From: VXYL01 sp965199875
Lineage (GTDB): Bacteria > Pseudomonadota > Gammaproteobacteria > Pseudomonadales > Azotimanducaceae
Reading direction: 5' to 3'
Assembly (NCBI GenBank): GCA_965199875.1
Contig: OZ241346.1
Coordinates: 744,001 to 808,000, forward strand
Length of the DNA: 64,000 bases
Below, one piece after another: positions 8,279-17,535 of this stretch (the first letter of the stretch is position 1; every line of letters starts with the position of its first letter). The position numbers and the translations under genes are program-made. The notes under the pieces were generated by a model. It made no database searches. It was not told where the DNA came from and saw only the letters and a list, made by a program, of their open reading frames with translations.

Positions 8279-10933
8279 CTAGGGGATCTCGCGCCGCGCC
8301 GCCAGCGACAATTGCGCGAACGCCTGGCGCAGTTTCAGGCGCGCCTGACGCAGCGCCGACTCGGTCGCCTGCAGCCACTCCAGATCCGCCTTCAAGGCGC
8401 TCCGGTGCGCGGCCAGCGAGCGTTCCATCTCGTCGGGCTGCGGCCCGCCAAAGCCCTTGCGCCCGGCGATCAGCGCCGTCGGATCCATCGCCCGGCGCAC
8501 TCTGCGCGGCGAAAGCGGCAGCGGGCCGCCGACGGTTTCGGCATAGACGCGCCGCAGTTCGGCGTTGGTGAGCTCGGTGGAACGCCGGTTCGTGGCGCGG
8601 CACAGATCGACCAGCGCCGAGGCGTAGCCGTGGGCGGCGCGGAACGGAACGTCGGCTTCCCGGGCCAGCACGTCGGCGACCTCCGTCATCGTCGAGTAGC
8701 CGCGGCCGATTTCCTCCAAGGCGCGCTCCGAGTCCAGCCCGATCGATTCGACCAAGGCGGCGTAGCGGCGGTACATCGTCTCGCTCTGATCCGCGAGCGC
8801 CAGCAAAGGGGCGATCTGCCGATAGTCGTGCATGCCGGTGTTGGCGTTGTGCGCCAGCAGGGTGATTTCCTGGGCCTTGGCGATCGTCATGCTGGCAGCG
8901 CTGCGCAGACGGTCGATGGGCCGGGGATTGCGTTTCTGCGGCATGATGCTGCTGCCGCTGGTGGTCGCCGGGTTCAGCACGATCCACGGCCGCGGATCGT
9001 GGTACTGGGCGTGGACGTTCTGCGCGAACTGGCCGACCACGACGGCGGACTGCGCCAGCGTCGCGGCGAACTCCAGCTTGTAGTCCGCAGACGCCACCAG
9101 GTTCGCATCGAAGCTGTTCGGAAGCGGCCCTCGGAAGCCAAGCAGTTCCGCCAGCCGATGGCGGTTCAAGGGAAAACCGGACGTTCCCAGCGCCGCGGCG
9201 CCCAAGGGGCTCTGGTTGAGACGCGCGTAGCCGGCCCGGCTGCGCTGCATGTCGCGTTCCAGCGCCGCCGAGAAGGCGAGCAGCTGATGGCCGAAGGTGG
9301 TAGGCTGCGCCGGCACCCCGTGGGTGTAGGCCGGCACCGGCGCGTGGGCTTCGGCCTGCGCCAGCCCGATCAGCGCCTGCCGTGCCCGCGCCATGCCCCG
9401 CGCCATGTCCAGCCAACGCTGCCGGGCGACCATGCGCCGCGCCGTGCCGTGCAAGTCCTGGCGCGAACGGCCCAGGTGGATGTTCGCGGCCTCGACGCCG
9501 GCCAGCTCGATCAGCCGCTGTTCGATGTCCAGGTAGTTGCTGGAGCGCTTGGCGCCGGGGCGGGCCTGCTCCTCCTCGATCCACTCGACGGCGTCGGCGA
9601 TGGCAGCTGCCAGCGCGGCCGGTAGCAAGCCCTCTTCGGCCAACATCACCAGCGACGCCTGGTTGGCGGCCAGCAGGAAGCAGAACTGGTCCTCGCAGGG
9701 CGAACCGTCGGCGTCGTCGGCCGCCAGCACATCCACCAGGGCATCGGCGAAGGCGACCGTCGAACTGCCGACCAACGCTCGATCTTCCTCGTCGGCCACC
9801 TCGTAGGTAATCGAAGGAATGCCGAAGCGGCGATGGAAGTAGTTCTTCGCCGTTCCCTGTTCGCGCAGCGGACGCGGCGCGTTCTCGAAGGCGTAGACGC
9901 CCTGCCGGCCCTGCACGGCACCGAGCCAGCGTTCCGCGAACTGCAGCGGGCGGGTCGGCGCGTTCTCGTCCTGGGTGTAGAAGACGTTCCGCCGCGTGGA
10001 GTGGAAGTCCAAGACCAGGCGAGGCCGCTTGCGCTGCCGTTCCAGCTGCGCGACCAGATCGCGAACCGCTTGCGTTTCCGGCTGCCTGAACGGCCCCCAG
10101 TCGCGATTGAGGTCCGTCTGCCCGGCGTTGTGCCGCCAGTGGCCGTTCGCCACGCCGTCGGGGTTCAGCAAGGGCACCAGCACCAGACCGTGGCTGTCGA
10201 GGAACCGGCAGCGCGGCGACGGTGCCGGGCACTCCTGCCGTTCGGCTGCCACCAAGCGCTCGGCGAAGCGCAGGAACGCATGCGCGCCGCTCACTTCCGG
10301 CGGATGCTGGCGGCCCAGCAGCAGCAAATAGCCGGGGGCGTCGGGTTTGACGTGCATGGCCCAGATCGGCCGCCCTTGCAGCGAGCGGCCGATCTCGAAC
10401 CACGAGGCCGAGGCGGTCTCGGCGAAACGCTGGCGCCACTCGTCGTAGAAGGCGACGTTCCAGTTTTCCTGCGCCGAGACGTAGAGCCCGCGCGCGTTCG
10501 GCCGCAGGCGGAACGCAGCCCCCGGGGCGTCCACTTCGACATCCGCCTCCGACAGGCGCTGCCACGTCCGGCCATCGGCACTGATCTTCGGCGGGTAGCG
10601 ATGTTCGTGCCCCTCGTAGCGCAGCCGCACGCGGACTTCGCCGGCGTTCGGGCGCAGCGAGCGGACGTGGAAGCCGTACCAGGGGCTGGGGTTGATCCTG
10701 CCGCCGTCTTCCGGCGCGATGTCCACCACGACGGCGTTGGCGCTTAGCACCTGGCAGCCGCTCAGCCGAGCGCCCGGATAGTCGGCACGGAACGTGAACG
10801 CGCCGGTGTCGCAGGCGTCCGTCTCGCCGCCGAGCGCGGCGACCGTCGCGAAGATCGACGCCGCCAGCCACGCTGGCCGTGCCGATGGCACCAAAGCGCG
10901 CCAAACCGACAGGTTCGTTCCAAGCGTTCGCAT
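8279..10933 (-). CDS. fusion: M14 zinc carboxypeptidase domain + argininosuccinate lyase-like domain
   Basis: One 884-residue frame with two enzyme domains. After a hydrophobic signal-like N-terminus and a beta-rich region (about 45-165), residues 170-405 form an M14 carboxypeptidase: zinc ligands HPPE (H210, E213) and DFHS (H311), substrate-binding NPDG...LNRDWG, and the catalytic Glu in SITYEVADEE (E378). Residues from about 415 to the end match the fumarase/aspartase superfamily, closest to argininosuccinate lyase: NIHLGRSRQD, PAYTHGVPAQPTTFGH, SPLGAAALG and the flexible catalytic loop SGSSIMPQKRNP (659-670). All key motifs of both halves look intact. It probably releases a C-terminal residue or side group and then performs a fumarate-type elimination. 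The real substrate is unknown. Confidence 0.85.
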   Translation of the reverse strand: MRTLGTNLSVWRALVPSARPAWLAASIFATVAALGGETDACDTGAFTFRADYPGARLSGCQVLSANAVVVDIAPEDGGRINPSPWYGFHVRSLRPNAGEVRVRLRYEGHEHRYPPKISADGRTWQRLSEADVEVDAPGAAFRLRPNARGLYVSAQENWNVAFYDEWRQRFAETASASWFEIGRSLQGRPIWAMHVKPDAPGYLLLLGRQHPPEVSGAHAFLRFAERLVAAERQECPAPSPRCRFLDSHGLVLVPLLNPDGVANGHWRHNAGQTDLNRDWGPFRQPETQAVRDLVAQLERQRKRPRLVLDFHSTRRNVFYTQDENAPTRPLQFAERWLGAVQGRQGVYAFENAPRPLREQGTAKNYFHRRFGIPSITYEVADEEDRALVGSSTVAFADALVDVLAADDADGSPCEDQFCFLLAANQASLVMLAEEGLLPAALAAAIADAVEWIEEEQARPGAKRSSNYLDIEQRLIELAGVEAANIHLGRSRQDLHGTARRMVARQRWLDMARGMARARQALIGLAQAEAHAPVPAYTHGVPAQPTTFGHQLLAFSAALERDMQRSRAGYARLNQSPLGAAALGTSGFPLNRHRLAELLGFRGPLPNSFDANLVASADYKLEFAATLAQSAVVVGQFAQNVHAQYHDPRPWIVLNPATTSGSSIMPQKRNPRPIDRLRSAASMTIAKAQEITLLAHNANTGMHDYRQIAPLLALADQSETMYRRYAALVESIGLDSERALEEIGRGYSTMTEVADVLAREADVPFRAAHGYASALVDLCRATNRRSTELTNAELRRVYAETVGGPLPLSPRRVRRAMDPTALIAGRKGFGGPQPDEMERSLAAHRSALKADLEWLQATESALRQARLKLRQAFAQLSLAARREIP

Positions 10934-10943
10934 AGGGTCGATC

Positions 10944-11711
10944 CTAGCGCCGCCGCCTTGGGCGGGCGCTCTTCGGCAGCGAACAAGCTCGGCCTGCGGC
11001 GGCACTGCCCGGCTGCCCGTCCGCGGAGCGCTTGATCCGACAAGGTTGCCAGTTGCGCGTCCAGTGTTCGTCGGTCTGCACATGGCCGACGCGAACGCTC
11101 TTGCAGACGCTGTCCTGAAACTCGGCAGCGGGAAACCCGCGCGCCAAGCGCAAGACAACGCCTTCCCGCTTGCCGCCGAGCACAGAAGGTTGGCGCTGGA
11201 CGTCGCTCATGAAGGCGCGGATCTCCGACACCGACTGGAACCGGCCGCGATACAGCACCGGCACGACCGGAATGCCGCGGCGCTTCGCATAGTCTTCAAG
11301 CTCCGCAAAGGCGGCGAACGCGCCATCCCCGTTGCGCAGCGCGAAGGCGTGGAACGTCGCGTCTTCGAGCACCGGGTCGTAGGCGATGCTGTGTACGGCG
11401 TAGATGTCCTCGCCGTACAGGTAGACGTCGGGTTCGGTGACTTTCCAGGCATGGTGCTTCTTCACCATCGCCATCCACTTGCCGTCGGACGGAGCAGCCA
11501 CGCTGCGAGCGTAGACGACGCCCTGGTGCAGCAAGGTGTTGCCGCCGTCCAGCTTCTCGGTCGCCACCACCTGTTCGCCAACGAACCGCTCCGGCACCGA
11601 ATGCACGGCATCGCCCCGACCCGTGGTCGGCGACCAGGGCCAGTACCGGGTGTGCGGGTACTTGGCGCTTGGCGGCAAGCTCCGACCGGTGGTCACGGCG
11701 GTTGTTCCCAT
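10944..11711 (-). CDS. RNA ligase family protein (covalent nucleotidyltransferase)
   Basis: A 255-residue ligase of the RNA ligase / mRNA-capping nucleotidyltransferase fold. Visible: motif I TEKLDGGNTL with the lysine that takes AMP, motif III-like YLYGEDIYAVHSIAYD, motif IV REGVVLRLA and motif V-like VCKSVRVGHVQTDEHW. These enzymes seal nicks or breaks in RNA using ATP. The gene ends 10 bp before the peptidase-lyase fusion on the same strand, so the two are probably co-transcribed. The C-terminal tail is basic (ARPRRRR). The family is often in phages and accessory regions; its cellular target here is unknown. Confidence 0.85.
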   Translation of the reverse strand: MGTTAVTTGRSLPPSAKYPHTRYWPWSPTTGRGDAVHSVPERFVGEQVVATEKLDGGNTLLHQGVVYARSVAAPSDGKWMAMVKKHHAWKVTEPDVYLYGEDIYAVHSIAYDPVLEDATFHAFALRNGDGAFAAFAELEDYAKRRGIPVVPVLYRGRFQSVSEIRAFMSDVQRQPSVLGGKREGVVLRLARGFPAAEFQDSVCKSVRVGHVQTDEHWTRNWQPCRIKRSADGQPGSAAAGRACSLPKSARPRRRR

Positions 11712-11905
11712 CGAGCGGGCATTGCGTGGCTCCGGTGGGTCGTCCGGTTAGCTTAAGCTCTCTGCGGGCGTTCCTCAACATAGCGCGTCGATCGCGGCGA
11801 TCGCATGCTGGTTCGTCGCGTTCGCTGCAAGCGACTTGGAAGAACATCCGGTGCTCGCCTATGCTGCATAACCTGTTCCGCAACAGCCTCGTGGCAGGAG
11901 ACGCC

Positions 11906-13141
11906 ATGTTCGCCAAGGTCGAGAAAGCAACCCGAACCGGCGCCGCCCCGGGACGGACGCGCTCTACGAAGCTCCGGGCGGTGCTTGGCGCGCTCGTCGT
12001 CGGCGTGGCGCTGCATGGCCATGCTGGCGCCCCCTACGTCGATCCGGCCGACGATGCCCGCCACTTCGGGCCGCCAACGCGCTTTCTGTTCTGGAGCCCC
12101 AAGCAGAAGGTGGCAGGCTTTCGCAACATCGCGTCGATCTTCCCAACGCGAACCATTCGTGCCGGCAACGAGGTGCTGCCGCTGCCGGTCGCGCGCCGGA
12201 CGCTCCGCCGACTGATCTACCGCATCGGCGGCACCGCCTTCGACGTGGACGACTTCATGGAGCACAACCACATCGTCGGCTTGATCGCCGTCAAGGACGG
12301 CGTCGTCCGCCTGGAGCGCTACGCCGCCGGCAACGACGAAGACAGTCTCTGGGTGTCATTCTCCGTCGCCAAGTCCGTGGTCTCGATGCTGGTCGGCGCG
12401 GCCATCGCCGACGGCTACATCGCTTCCGTGGACGAGCCGGTTACCGACTACCTGCCGCGTCTGAAGGGTTCGGCCTACGACGAGACGAGCATCCGCGATC
12501 TGCTGCAAATGGCCTCCGGCGTCGCGTGGAACGAGGACTACGCCGACCCCGCCTCCGACATCAACAACACGCCGCCGAACCTGGTCGATCTGTACCGCAT
12601 GCTTCGCACGAAGCCGCGAGTCGAGGAGGCCGGCGAGGAGTTCAACTACAACACCGCCGAAACCAACCTGGTGGGCGCCCTGCTGCGCGCCGCCATCGGC
12701 AACAACCTGGCCACCTACCTCGAACACAAGGTGTGGCTGCCCTTCGGCATGCAGGCGGACGCCAACTGGATGACCCACGGCGTCGGCGGCGGCGAACTCG
12801 GCGGCTGCTGCATCAGCGCCACCTTGCGCGACTACGCCCGCATCGGCCTCTTCGCCTTGGCCGACGGCGTTCTTGCCGACGGCACGCGAGTGCTGCCCGA
12901 GGGCTGGATGCAGTCGTCCACGGAACCTTCGAGCGCCTATCCCGGCTACGGCTATCTCTGGTGGCTGGAAGACGGGCCCTACTCCGCCCTCGGCATCTTC
13001 GGCCAAACCATCTTCGTGGACCCCGCGCGCAACCTGGTGATCGTCACCCACAGCGCTTGGCCGACAGCCATCGGCGACGCCTTCTACCGACATCAAGGGG
13101 CGTTCTTCGGCGCACTGGCGAGGCGGCTGGCCGGACGCTAG
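11906..13141 (+). CDS. serine hydrolase, class C beta-lactamase-related
   Basis: A 411-residue protein of the beta-lactamase/transpeptidase fold. The SxxK motif is in WVSFSVAKSVVSMLVG, the Tyr motif is FNYNTAETN, and a late HSAW stands where the KTG-like motif lies. Such proteins include esterases, DD-peptidases and 6-aminohexanoate-dimer hydrolases. The N-terminal region has a basic stretch then AVLGALVVGVALHGHAGA, a signal peptide or anchor. I chose the ATG at 11906, which has GGAG at a good distance; an in-frame ATG at 11861 is the alternative. It is divergent from the RNA ligase gene. The substrate cannot be assigned. Confidence 0.82.
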   Translation: MFAKVEKATRTGAAPGRTRSTKLRAVLGALVVGVALHGHAGAPYVDPADDARHFGPPTRFLFWSPKQKVAGFRNIASIFPTRTIRAGNEVLPLPVARRTLRRLIYRIGGTAFDVDDFMEHNHIVGLIAVKDGVVRLERYAAGNDEDSLWVSFSVAKSVVSMLVGAAIADGYIASVDEPVTDYLPRLKGSAYDETSIRDLLQMASGVAWNEDYADPASDINNTPPNLVDLYRMLRTKPRVEEAGEEFNYNTAETNLVGALLRAAIGNNLATYLEHKVWLPFGMQADANWMTHGVGGGELGGCCISATLRDYARIGLFALADGVLADGTRVLPEGWMQSSTEPSSAYPGYGYLWWLEDGPYSALGIFGQTIFVDPARNLVIVTHSAWPTAIGDAFYRHQGAFFGALARRLAGR

Positions 13142-13229
13142 CGGCCAGCGTTCCTTCGTCCGTTGTTTGACACGCCGCCGGCGCCTCCGCACACTGAATC
13201 CCACGGCTCAACTGGAAGCGTTCGATCGG

Positions 13230-13847
13230 ATGGGCGCGGCTCGCGACCAACTCCCGTGGCGCATCGTGGCGGACGACGAATCCACGGTGGCGGAACTGTC
13301 GTCTTTGCAGGGATGCTGGACGGAAGCGCTCTACCTGAAGCTGACGGAGCGGTGCAACCGGCTGATCGAGTTCACCGACGGCCACCTGGACCTTCTGCCC
13401 ATGCCGACCACGCAGCACCAAGCCGTGCTCAAGTTCCTGTTCCTGGCCTTTCACGCTTTCCTCGGGCCCCGGGGCGGAGCCGTGTTCTTCGCCCCGCTGC
13501 GGCTTCGCATCCGCCCCGGCAAGTTTCGCGAGCCAGACTTGCTGGTGCTGCTGAAGGCGGACGATCCTCGTCGGCAGGACGCCTTCTGGCTGGGCGCGGA
13601 TCTTGTCGTTGAGGTCGTAAGCCAAGGGGATGCTCGCCGCGACACGGTGGACAAGCGCTTTGACTATGCCGAAGCCGCCATTCCCGAGTATTGGATTGTC
13701 GACCCGCAAGACGAAACGATAACCGTCTTGACGCTCGTGAACGGCGAGTACGAAGAACACGGCGTCTTCAACAAAGGAGACAGCGCCGCTTGCGCATGCC
13801 TGCCGGACTTTCCGGTCGTCGTGCAGGACCTCTTTGCGGCCGAGTGA
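13230..13847 (+). CDS. Uma2-family (DUF820) putative restriction endonuclease-fold protein
   Basis: About 205 residues of the Uma2 family, a PD-(D/E)XK-like nuclease fold. Core motif: FREPDLLVLLK, then LGADLVVEVVSQGDARRDTVDKR, which supplies the Asp and the E-x-V/K pair, followed by YAEAAIPEYWIVDP. The frame is open upstream and could start at a TTG at 13167, but the ATG at 13230 gives the usual family length. Members are abundant in genomes rich in mobile elements; their function is not established. It is followed 21 bp later by an unrelated gene of unknown function. Confidence 0.8.
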   Translation: MGAARDQLPWRIVADDESTVAELSSLQGCWTEALYLKLTERCNRLIEFTDGHLDLLPMPTTQHQAVLKFLFLAFHAFLGPRGGAVFFAPLRLRIRPGKFREPDLLVLLKADDPRRQDAFWLGADLVVEVVSQGDARRDTVDKRFDYAEAAIPEYWIVDPQDETITVLTLVNGEYEEHGVFNKGDSAACACLPDFPVVVQDLFAAE

Positions 13848-13868
13848 CACTCGACGCCGCTGACAACC

Positions 13869-15062
13869 ATGTCCTTTGATCTGGACGACTTCGTTCGTGC
13901 CCACGAGCACGACAGCGACCGTGCGCTCCTCTTGGCGTGTCTGGCGGAGATGGAAGGCGGCACGTCGGGGCTGTCGAGCCTCGAGATCCATGCGCCTTTG
14001 GAGGTGATGGCGCGCTACCTGCTGCTGCCGCTGGCGGACTCCCGACGGCGACAGGGCGCTCGGCGATACCTCGTGGAAGCGGCGCGGGATTTCGCCGACG
14101 TTGCGGTACCCGCGATTGGGCAGGCCGACGATCCCACCAACTGCGTGGGCGGAGACGACTTGGCGACTGCCTCATGGTCGGTGATTGGTCGCTGTTTGGC
14201 CATGTGCCAGCCGGAGAGTCGGCTGAATCGACAGGCTTTGGCCACACGCGTTCTGCAGCAGGTCGGCGGTGCCGGCCACGGCCAGATTCTGCTGGGCCAT
14301 ATGCTGGACGCCGACCTGCATGTGCGGCGCAAGCTGCTGCCGCACTTGCAGATGTTCGTTCGGGCGTACCGCGAGGACCCGAGCACAGAAAACGGCGCAG
14401 TGATTCCACAGCTCGGGCCGCTGCTGCGGGTAGGGCCGGCTGCCTTCGACGAGTTCTTGAGCGGCGTTCCTCGGTCGAGCGTGGACACGCCGCATACGGG
14501 AATACGCGGCGTGATGGCGCGCGGCCAGGGAGTGGAGATCACCGCTATCGACAGCGTCGATGGCAGGACGCCGTTCGAAGCCGCGGGAACGGCCTGCGTC
14601 GCCGCGGCGCGCATGATGCTGACGGCGGAGACGGACATGGAGTACGGATGGTCGCACTGTCTCACGTTGTCGGAAGCGGCCTGGGGATTCGTCGACAGGG
14701 ACGACGACGCAGGAGCGCTCGTGGCGTTGTCCTACGTGACGGGCTACGTCTCGGCGCTGGGTTTCCCCGGTTGGCCTTCCCCCGCGCCCACCGCCTCAAC
14801 GCGGGCCGCGGGGATTGCCGCTCTTCGGCAGGCGCTGGCCTCGACATCGCCGGAGGACGCCGTGGCCATCTGCCTGGGCGCATCCGAGGAGGTCGCGATG
14901 CAGGCGTGGGGCGAGGTCGTCTCGCAGGCGTGCGTCATGAAAGACGCCCACCTCGTCAAGTACGTCCACGCCGCCTTGCGATGCGCGACGAGGAAACCGG
15001 AGGCGGAACCCGTCTTTCTTGCCGCGGCAACGCGGCTGCTCGCCCGGTGGCTCGCACGCTAG
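13869..15062 (+). CDS. protein of unknown function (397 residues)
   Basis: I do not recognise this family. The frame has codon use typical of the window and an ATG start (MSFDLDDFVRAHEHDSDRALL). The protein is mostly helical, acidic at the N-terminus, with Ala-rich segments, no signal peptide and no membrane segment. Two segments look like conserved blocks: GGDDLATASWSVIGRCLA near residue 95 and MEYGWSHCLTLSEAAWGFVD near 255. It lies 21 bp after Uma2 on the same strand and may be co-transcribed with it. Confidence 0.6.
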   Translation: MSFDLDDFVRAHEHDSDRALLLACLAEMEGGTSGLSSLEIHAPLEVMARYLLLPLADSRRRQGARRYLVEAARDFADVAVPAIGQADDPTNCVGGDDLATASWSVIGRCLAMCQPESRLNRQALATRVLQQVGGAGHGQILLGHMLDADLHVRRKLLPHLQMFVRAYREDPSTENGAVIPQLGPLLRVGPAAFDEFLSGVPRSSVDTPHTGIRGVMARGQGVEITAIDSVDGRTPFEAAGTACVAAARMMLTAETDMEYGWSHCLTLSEAAWGFVDRDDDAGALVALSYVTGYVSALGFPGWPSPAPTASTRAAGIAALRQALASTSPEDAVAICLGASEEVAMQAWGEVVSQACVMKDAHLVKYVHAALRCATRKPEAEPVFLAAATRLLARWLAR

Positions 15063-15182
15063 GCACTCGGCGAGAGGAGCACGCTGTTCGCGGCAGAGTC
15101 TGGCGGCGAAGTAAGAGACCAAAACCAAGCCCGAGGAAAGGGCAGCCTCAATTCACGCAACGTGCCGTTGACATGTCCCACT

Positions 15183-15995
15183 CTACGGCAGCACCACGAT
15201 GGGCACCGGTGCTGGCGGCGTTGCGGGCATCAACGGCCACATGGCGGGTGCGAGGGCCGCGAGGGTCTGCGCGCGATTGCCAGGGCTGGGGTGCGTGCGC
15301 AGGAACTCCGGCAACCCCCAACCCTGCAAGGCTTGCATCTTGCGCCACAGCGACGCTCCGGCGGCAGGGTCGTAGCCGGCCCGGGCGGCGAGCTCGATGC
15401 CGATGCGGTCCGCCTCGGCCTCGGATGCTCGGCTGTTGGGCAGCGCCAAGGCCAAGTTGGCAAGCAAGTTCGCGTCTTGCATGGTCGAGGCATCTTCGGT
15501 GGCGGCACCGACGGCAAGCACGCCCAGTCCCTGGGCGATGGCAATCGACATGCGCTCGGCAGTGTGGTTGGCGATGGCATGAGCGATTTCGTGCCCCATC
15601 ACTTGCGCCAATTCGGCATCGGTGGGTGCGAGCTGCTCGACGAAACCGCTGTAGATCGCCATCTTGCCACCGGCCATGCACCATGCGTTCACAGTGTCCG
15701 GCTCGTCGATGAGCGCCACGCTCCATGCCCAGTTTCGCGTGTGCGGGAACATCGCCACCGCCTGCCCGACCAGCCGGCCGGTGATGATGCCCAATCGGTC
15801 CGCGAGTATCGGGTCGTGCAGGAACTTGCCCTGCTCGCCGACGTTGCGCAGCTGCGCGGCATACGCCCGCTGGGATTCGACGATGGCCGCCTCCGGCGAG
15901 ACGAGCATGAACTGCGTACGTCCGGTCGGGCTGGTCACGCAGGCGCTCAGCACGATGGCGGCAAGCAGGGGAAGCGGAAGCCGTTTCATCTTCAT
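15183..15995 (-). CDS. M48-family metalloprotease, lipoprotein
   Basis: A 270-residue zinc protease of the BepA/LoiP/Oma1 type. The signal peptide ends in a lipobox (AAIVLSAC), so it should be lipid-anchored, probably to the periplasmic face of the outer membrane. The zinc site is VMGHEIAHAIANH, with the third ligand in RASEAEADRIGIELAARAGYDP. Relatives degrade misfolded outer membrane proteins and help maintain the cell envelope. I use the ATG giving MKMKRLPLP; a further ATG at 16019 would add eight residues. The downstream 120 bp to the convergent gene hold nothing I can name. Confidence 0.88.
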   Translation of the reverse strand: MKMKRLPLPLLAAIVLSACVTSPTGRTQFMLVSPEAAIVESQRAYAAQLRNVGEQGKFLHDPILADRLGIITGRLVGQAVAMFPHTRNWAWSVALIDEPDTVNAWCMAGGKMAIYSGFVEQLAPTDAELAQVMGHEIAHAIANHTAERMSIAIAQGLGVLAVGAATEDASTMQDANLLANLALALPNSRASEAEADRIGIELAARAGYDPAAGASLWRKMQALQGWGLPEFLRTHPSPGNRAQTLAALAPAMWPLMPATPPAPVPIVVLP

Positions 15996-16147
15996 CAGTC
16001 TGGTCCGAGCCTTGTGCAACGGGTGATGCCCCGATTGTCACCCGATTGAGCGGCGTTGTCACAACCAAGCGCAGTGGCGTAGACGCTTGCACCGGCACCC
16101 CGACGAGACATGCCGTCGGCGAACAGAAGCCTTGCGACACCGATCCC

Positions 16148-17320
16148 TCATCCACGCTCTCGCAACGCTTGAGCCAGTTCGCGCACGCCAATCCCTTCCA
16201 CGCCTTGCGCCAGCGGATAGCGGTCGTCGCCGGCGTGGACGACGAAGGCGCGTGTCGGCTTGATGTCCTCGCAGGCCAGGTGAAACCCGCGGCGCACCTT
16301 GGCGGAGAGCGAGCGCTTGATCTCGATGGCCCAGCGCTCGCCGTCGGCGTGGTCGATCACCAGGTCGATCTCCGCGCCGGCGCTGGTGCGGTAGAAGCAT
16401 GGCTGTGCCAGCGGCGGTAATACGCTGAGCAGCGTCTCGACCACGTAGCCCTCCCAGCTTTCGCCCACCACCGGGTGTCCGGCGAGCTGTTCCAAGGACC
16501 CGATGCCGAGCAAGGCGTGAACCACGCCGCTGTCGCGCACGTAGACTTTCGGCGCCTTCACGAGGCGCTTGCCGACATTGGCCAGCAAGGGCGGCAGCCG
16601 ACGCACCAGCAGCAGGTCGCACAGAAGGTCGATGTAGCGGGTGACGGATTGGGCGCTCAGTTCCAAAGCCCTTGCAAGGGCCGAGACGTTCAGCGTGGTG
16701 CCTTGGCGGTGCGCCAGCATCGTCCAGAGCCGCTCCAAGGTCGTGGCCGGAACGCGCGGCCCGAACATGGCGACATCGCGCTCCAGGTAGGTGCGGATGA
16801 AGTCCCGGCGCAGTGCCAGGCTGTCTGGGTCGCTCGATGCCAAGTAGCTCTGCGGAAAGCCGCCCCGCAGCCACAGGCGTTCGCGGGCCGAGCGGGCGTC
16901 TTCCACTTCGAGGGCGGAAAAAGGCGCCATGTCGATGTAGGCGATGCGCCCAGCCAGCGTCTCGCCGGACTGCCGCAGCAGGTCGATGGAGGCCGACCCC
17001 AGGATGAGGAACCGGCCTAGCCCCTTGCCCTTGCGCCGCCCCCGATCGATGATGCCGCGCAGCGTCGCAAAGAGTTCCGGCAGCCGATGGATCTCGTCCA
17101 GGATGACGAGCCGATCCTCTGCGTTGTCGAGAAAGAGCGCGGGCTGCGCCAGACGGTTGCGGTCGTCGCGGTCCTCGAGGTCGAGATAGAGCGCGTCTCG
17201 AGTCCGGCCGATCTCCAGAGCCAGCGTGGTCTTGCCGACCTGCCGCGGGCCGATCAAGGCAACAGCGGCTTGCCGCTGCAAGGCGCTATCAACGTCGCTG
17301 GCGATGAGACGAGGGATCAT
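16148..17320 (-). CDS. AAA ATPase with DUF4143 C-terminal domain
   Basis: A 390-residue ATPase. Walker A is LIGPRQVGKTTLA (about 22-34) and Walker B is RLVILDEIHRLPE. The central part has the conserved LRGGFPQSYLA and RTYLERDV segments, then a winged helix, then DUF4143 with a nuclease-like strand pair AEIDLVIDHADGERWAIEIKRS. These proteins are common, stand alone and have no agreed function, though they are often near toxin-antitoxin or defence genes. The start codon is next to a 12-bp inverted repeat (17321-17363), which suggests control of its own expression. Confidence 0.85.
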   Translation of the reverse strand: MIPRLIASDVDSALQRQAAVALIGPRQVGKTTLALEIGRTRDALYLDLEDRDDRNRLAQPALFLDNAEDRLVILDEIHRLPELFATLRGIIDRGRRKGKGLGRFLILGSASIDLLRQSGETLAGRIAYIDMAPFSALEVEDARSARERLWLRGGFPQSYLASSDPDSLALRRDFIRTYLERDVAMFGPRVPATTLERLWTMLAHRQGTTLNVSALARALELSAQSVTRYIDLLCDLLLVRRLPPLLANVGKRLVKAPKVYVRDSGVVHALLGIGSLEQLAGHPVVGESWEGYVVETLLSVLPPLAQPCFYRTSAGAEIDLVIDHADGERWAIEIKRSLSAKVRRGFHLACEDIKPTRAFVVHAGDDRYPLAQGVEGIGVRELAQALRERG

Positions 17321-17363
17321 TATCCTTGCAATTTATCCACGCCTTGGAGAGATTGCAAGGATA
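17321..17363. promoter_or_regulatory. 12-bp inverted repeat abutting the DUF4143 ATPase start codon
   Basis: TATCCTTGCAAT at 17321-17332 and its exact complement ATTGCAAGGATA at 17352-17363, separated by 19 bp. The left arm touches the ATG of the ATPase gene (on the minus strand). The element is AT-richer than its surroundings. It could be a protein operator covering the translation start, or an RNA hairpin in the leader. No binding protein can be named. Confidence 0.55.
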
Positions 17364-17535
17364 TGTTGGCTTTTGACTGCCAACGGAACAGGCAGACGCC
17401 ACCGACGACCAGAAGCGGCTAAGTGCCGGCGAGGGCGGAGCACGCCAAGGTCGGGCCTTGAGGCACCAAGGTGACCGCCGAAAAGTTAACTGCGAAGCGG
17501 CTAGGCTTCGTCCTTGGACGTTACGGACTTCTGCC

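Noticed and set aside
5208..10904. A single 1898-codon minus-strand frame joining the TonB receptor to upstream sequence
   Set aside because: The upstream part is an out-of-frame shadow of the peptidase-lyase gene; the real receptor starts at the signal peptide at 8231.
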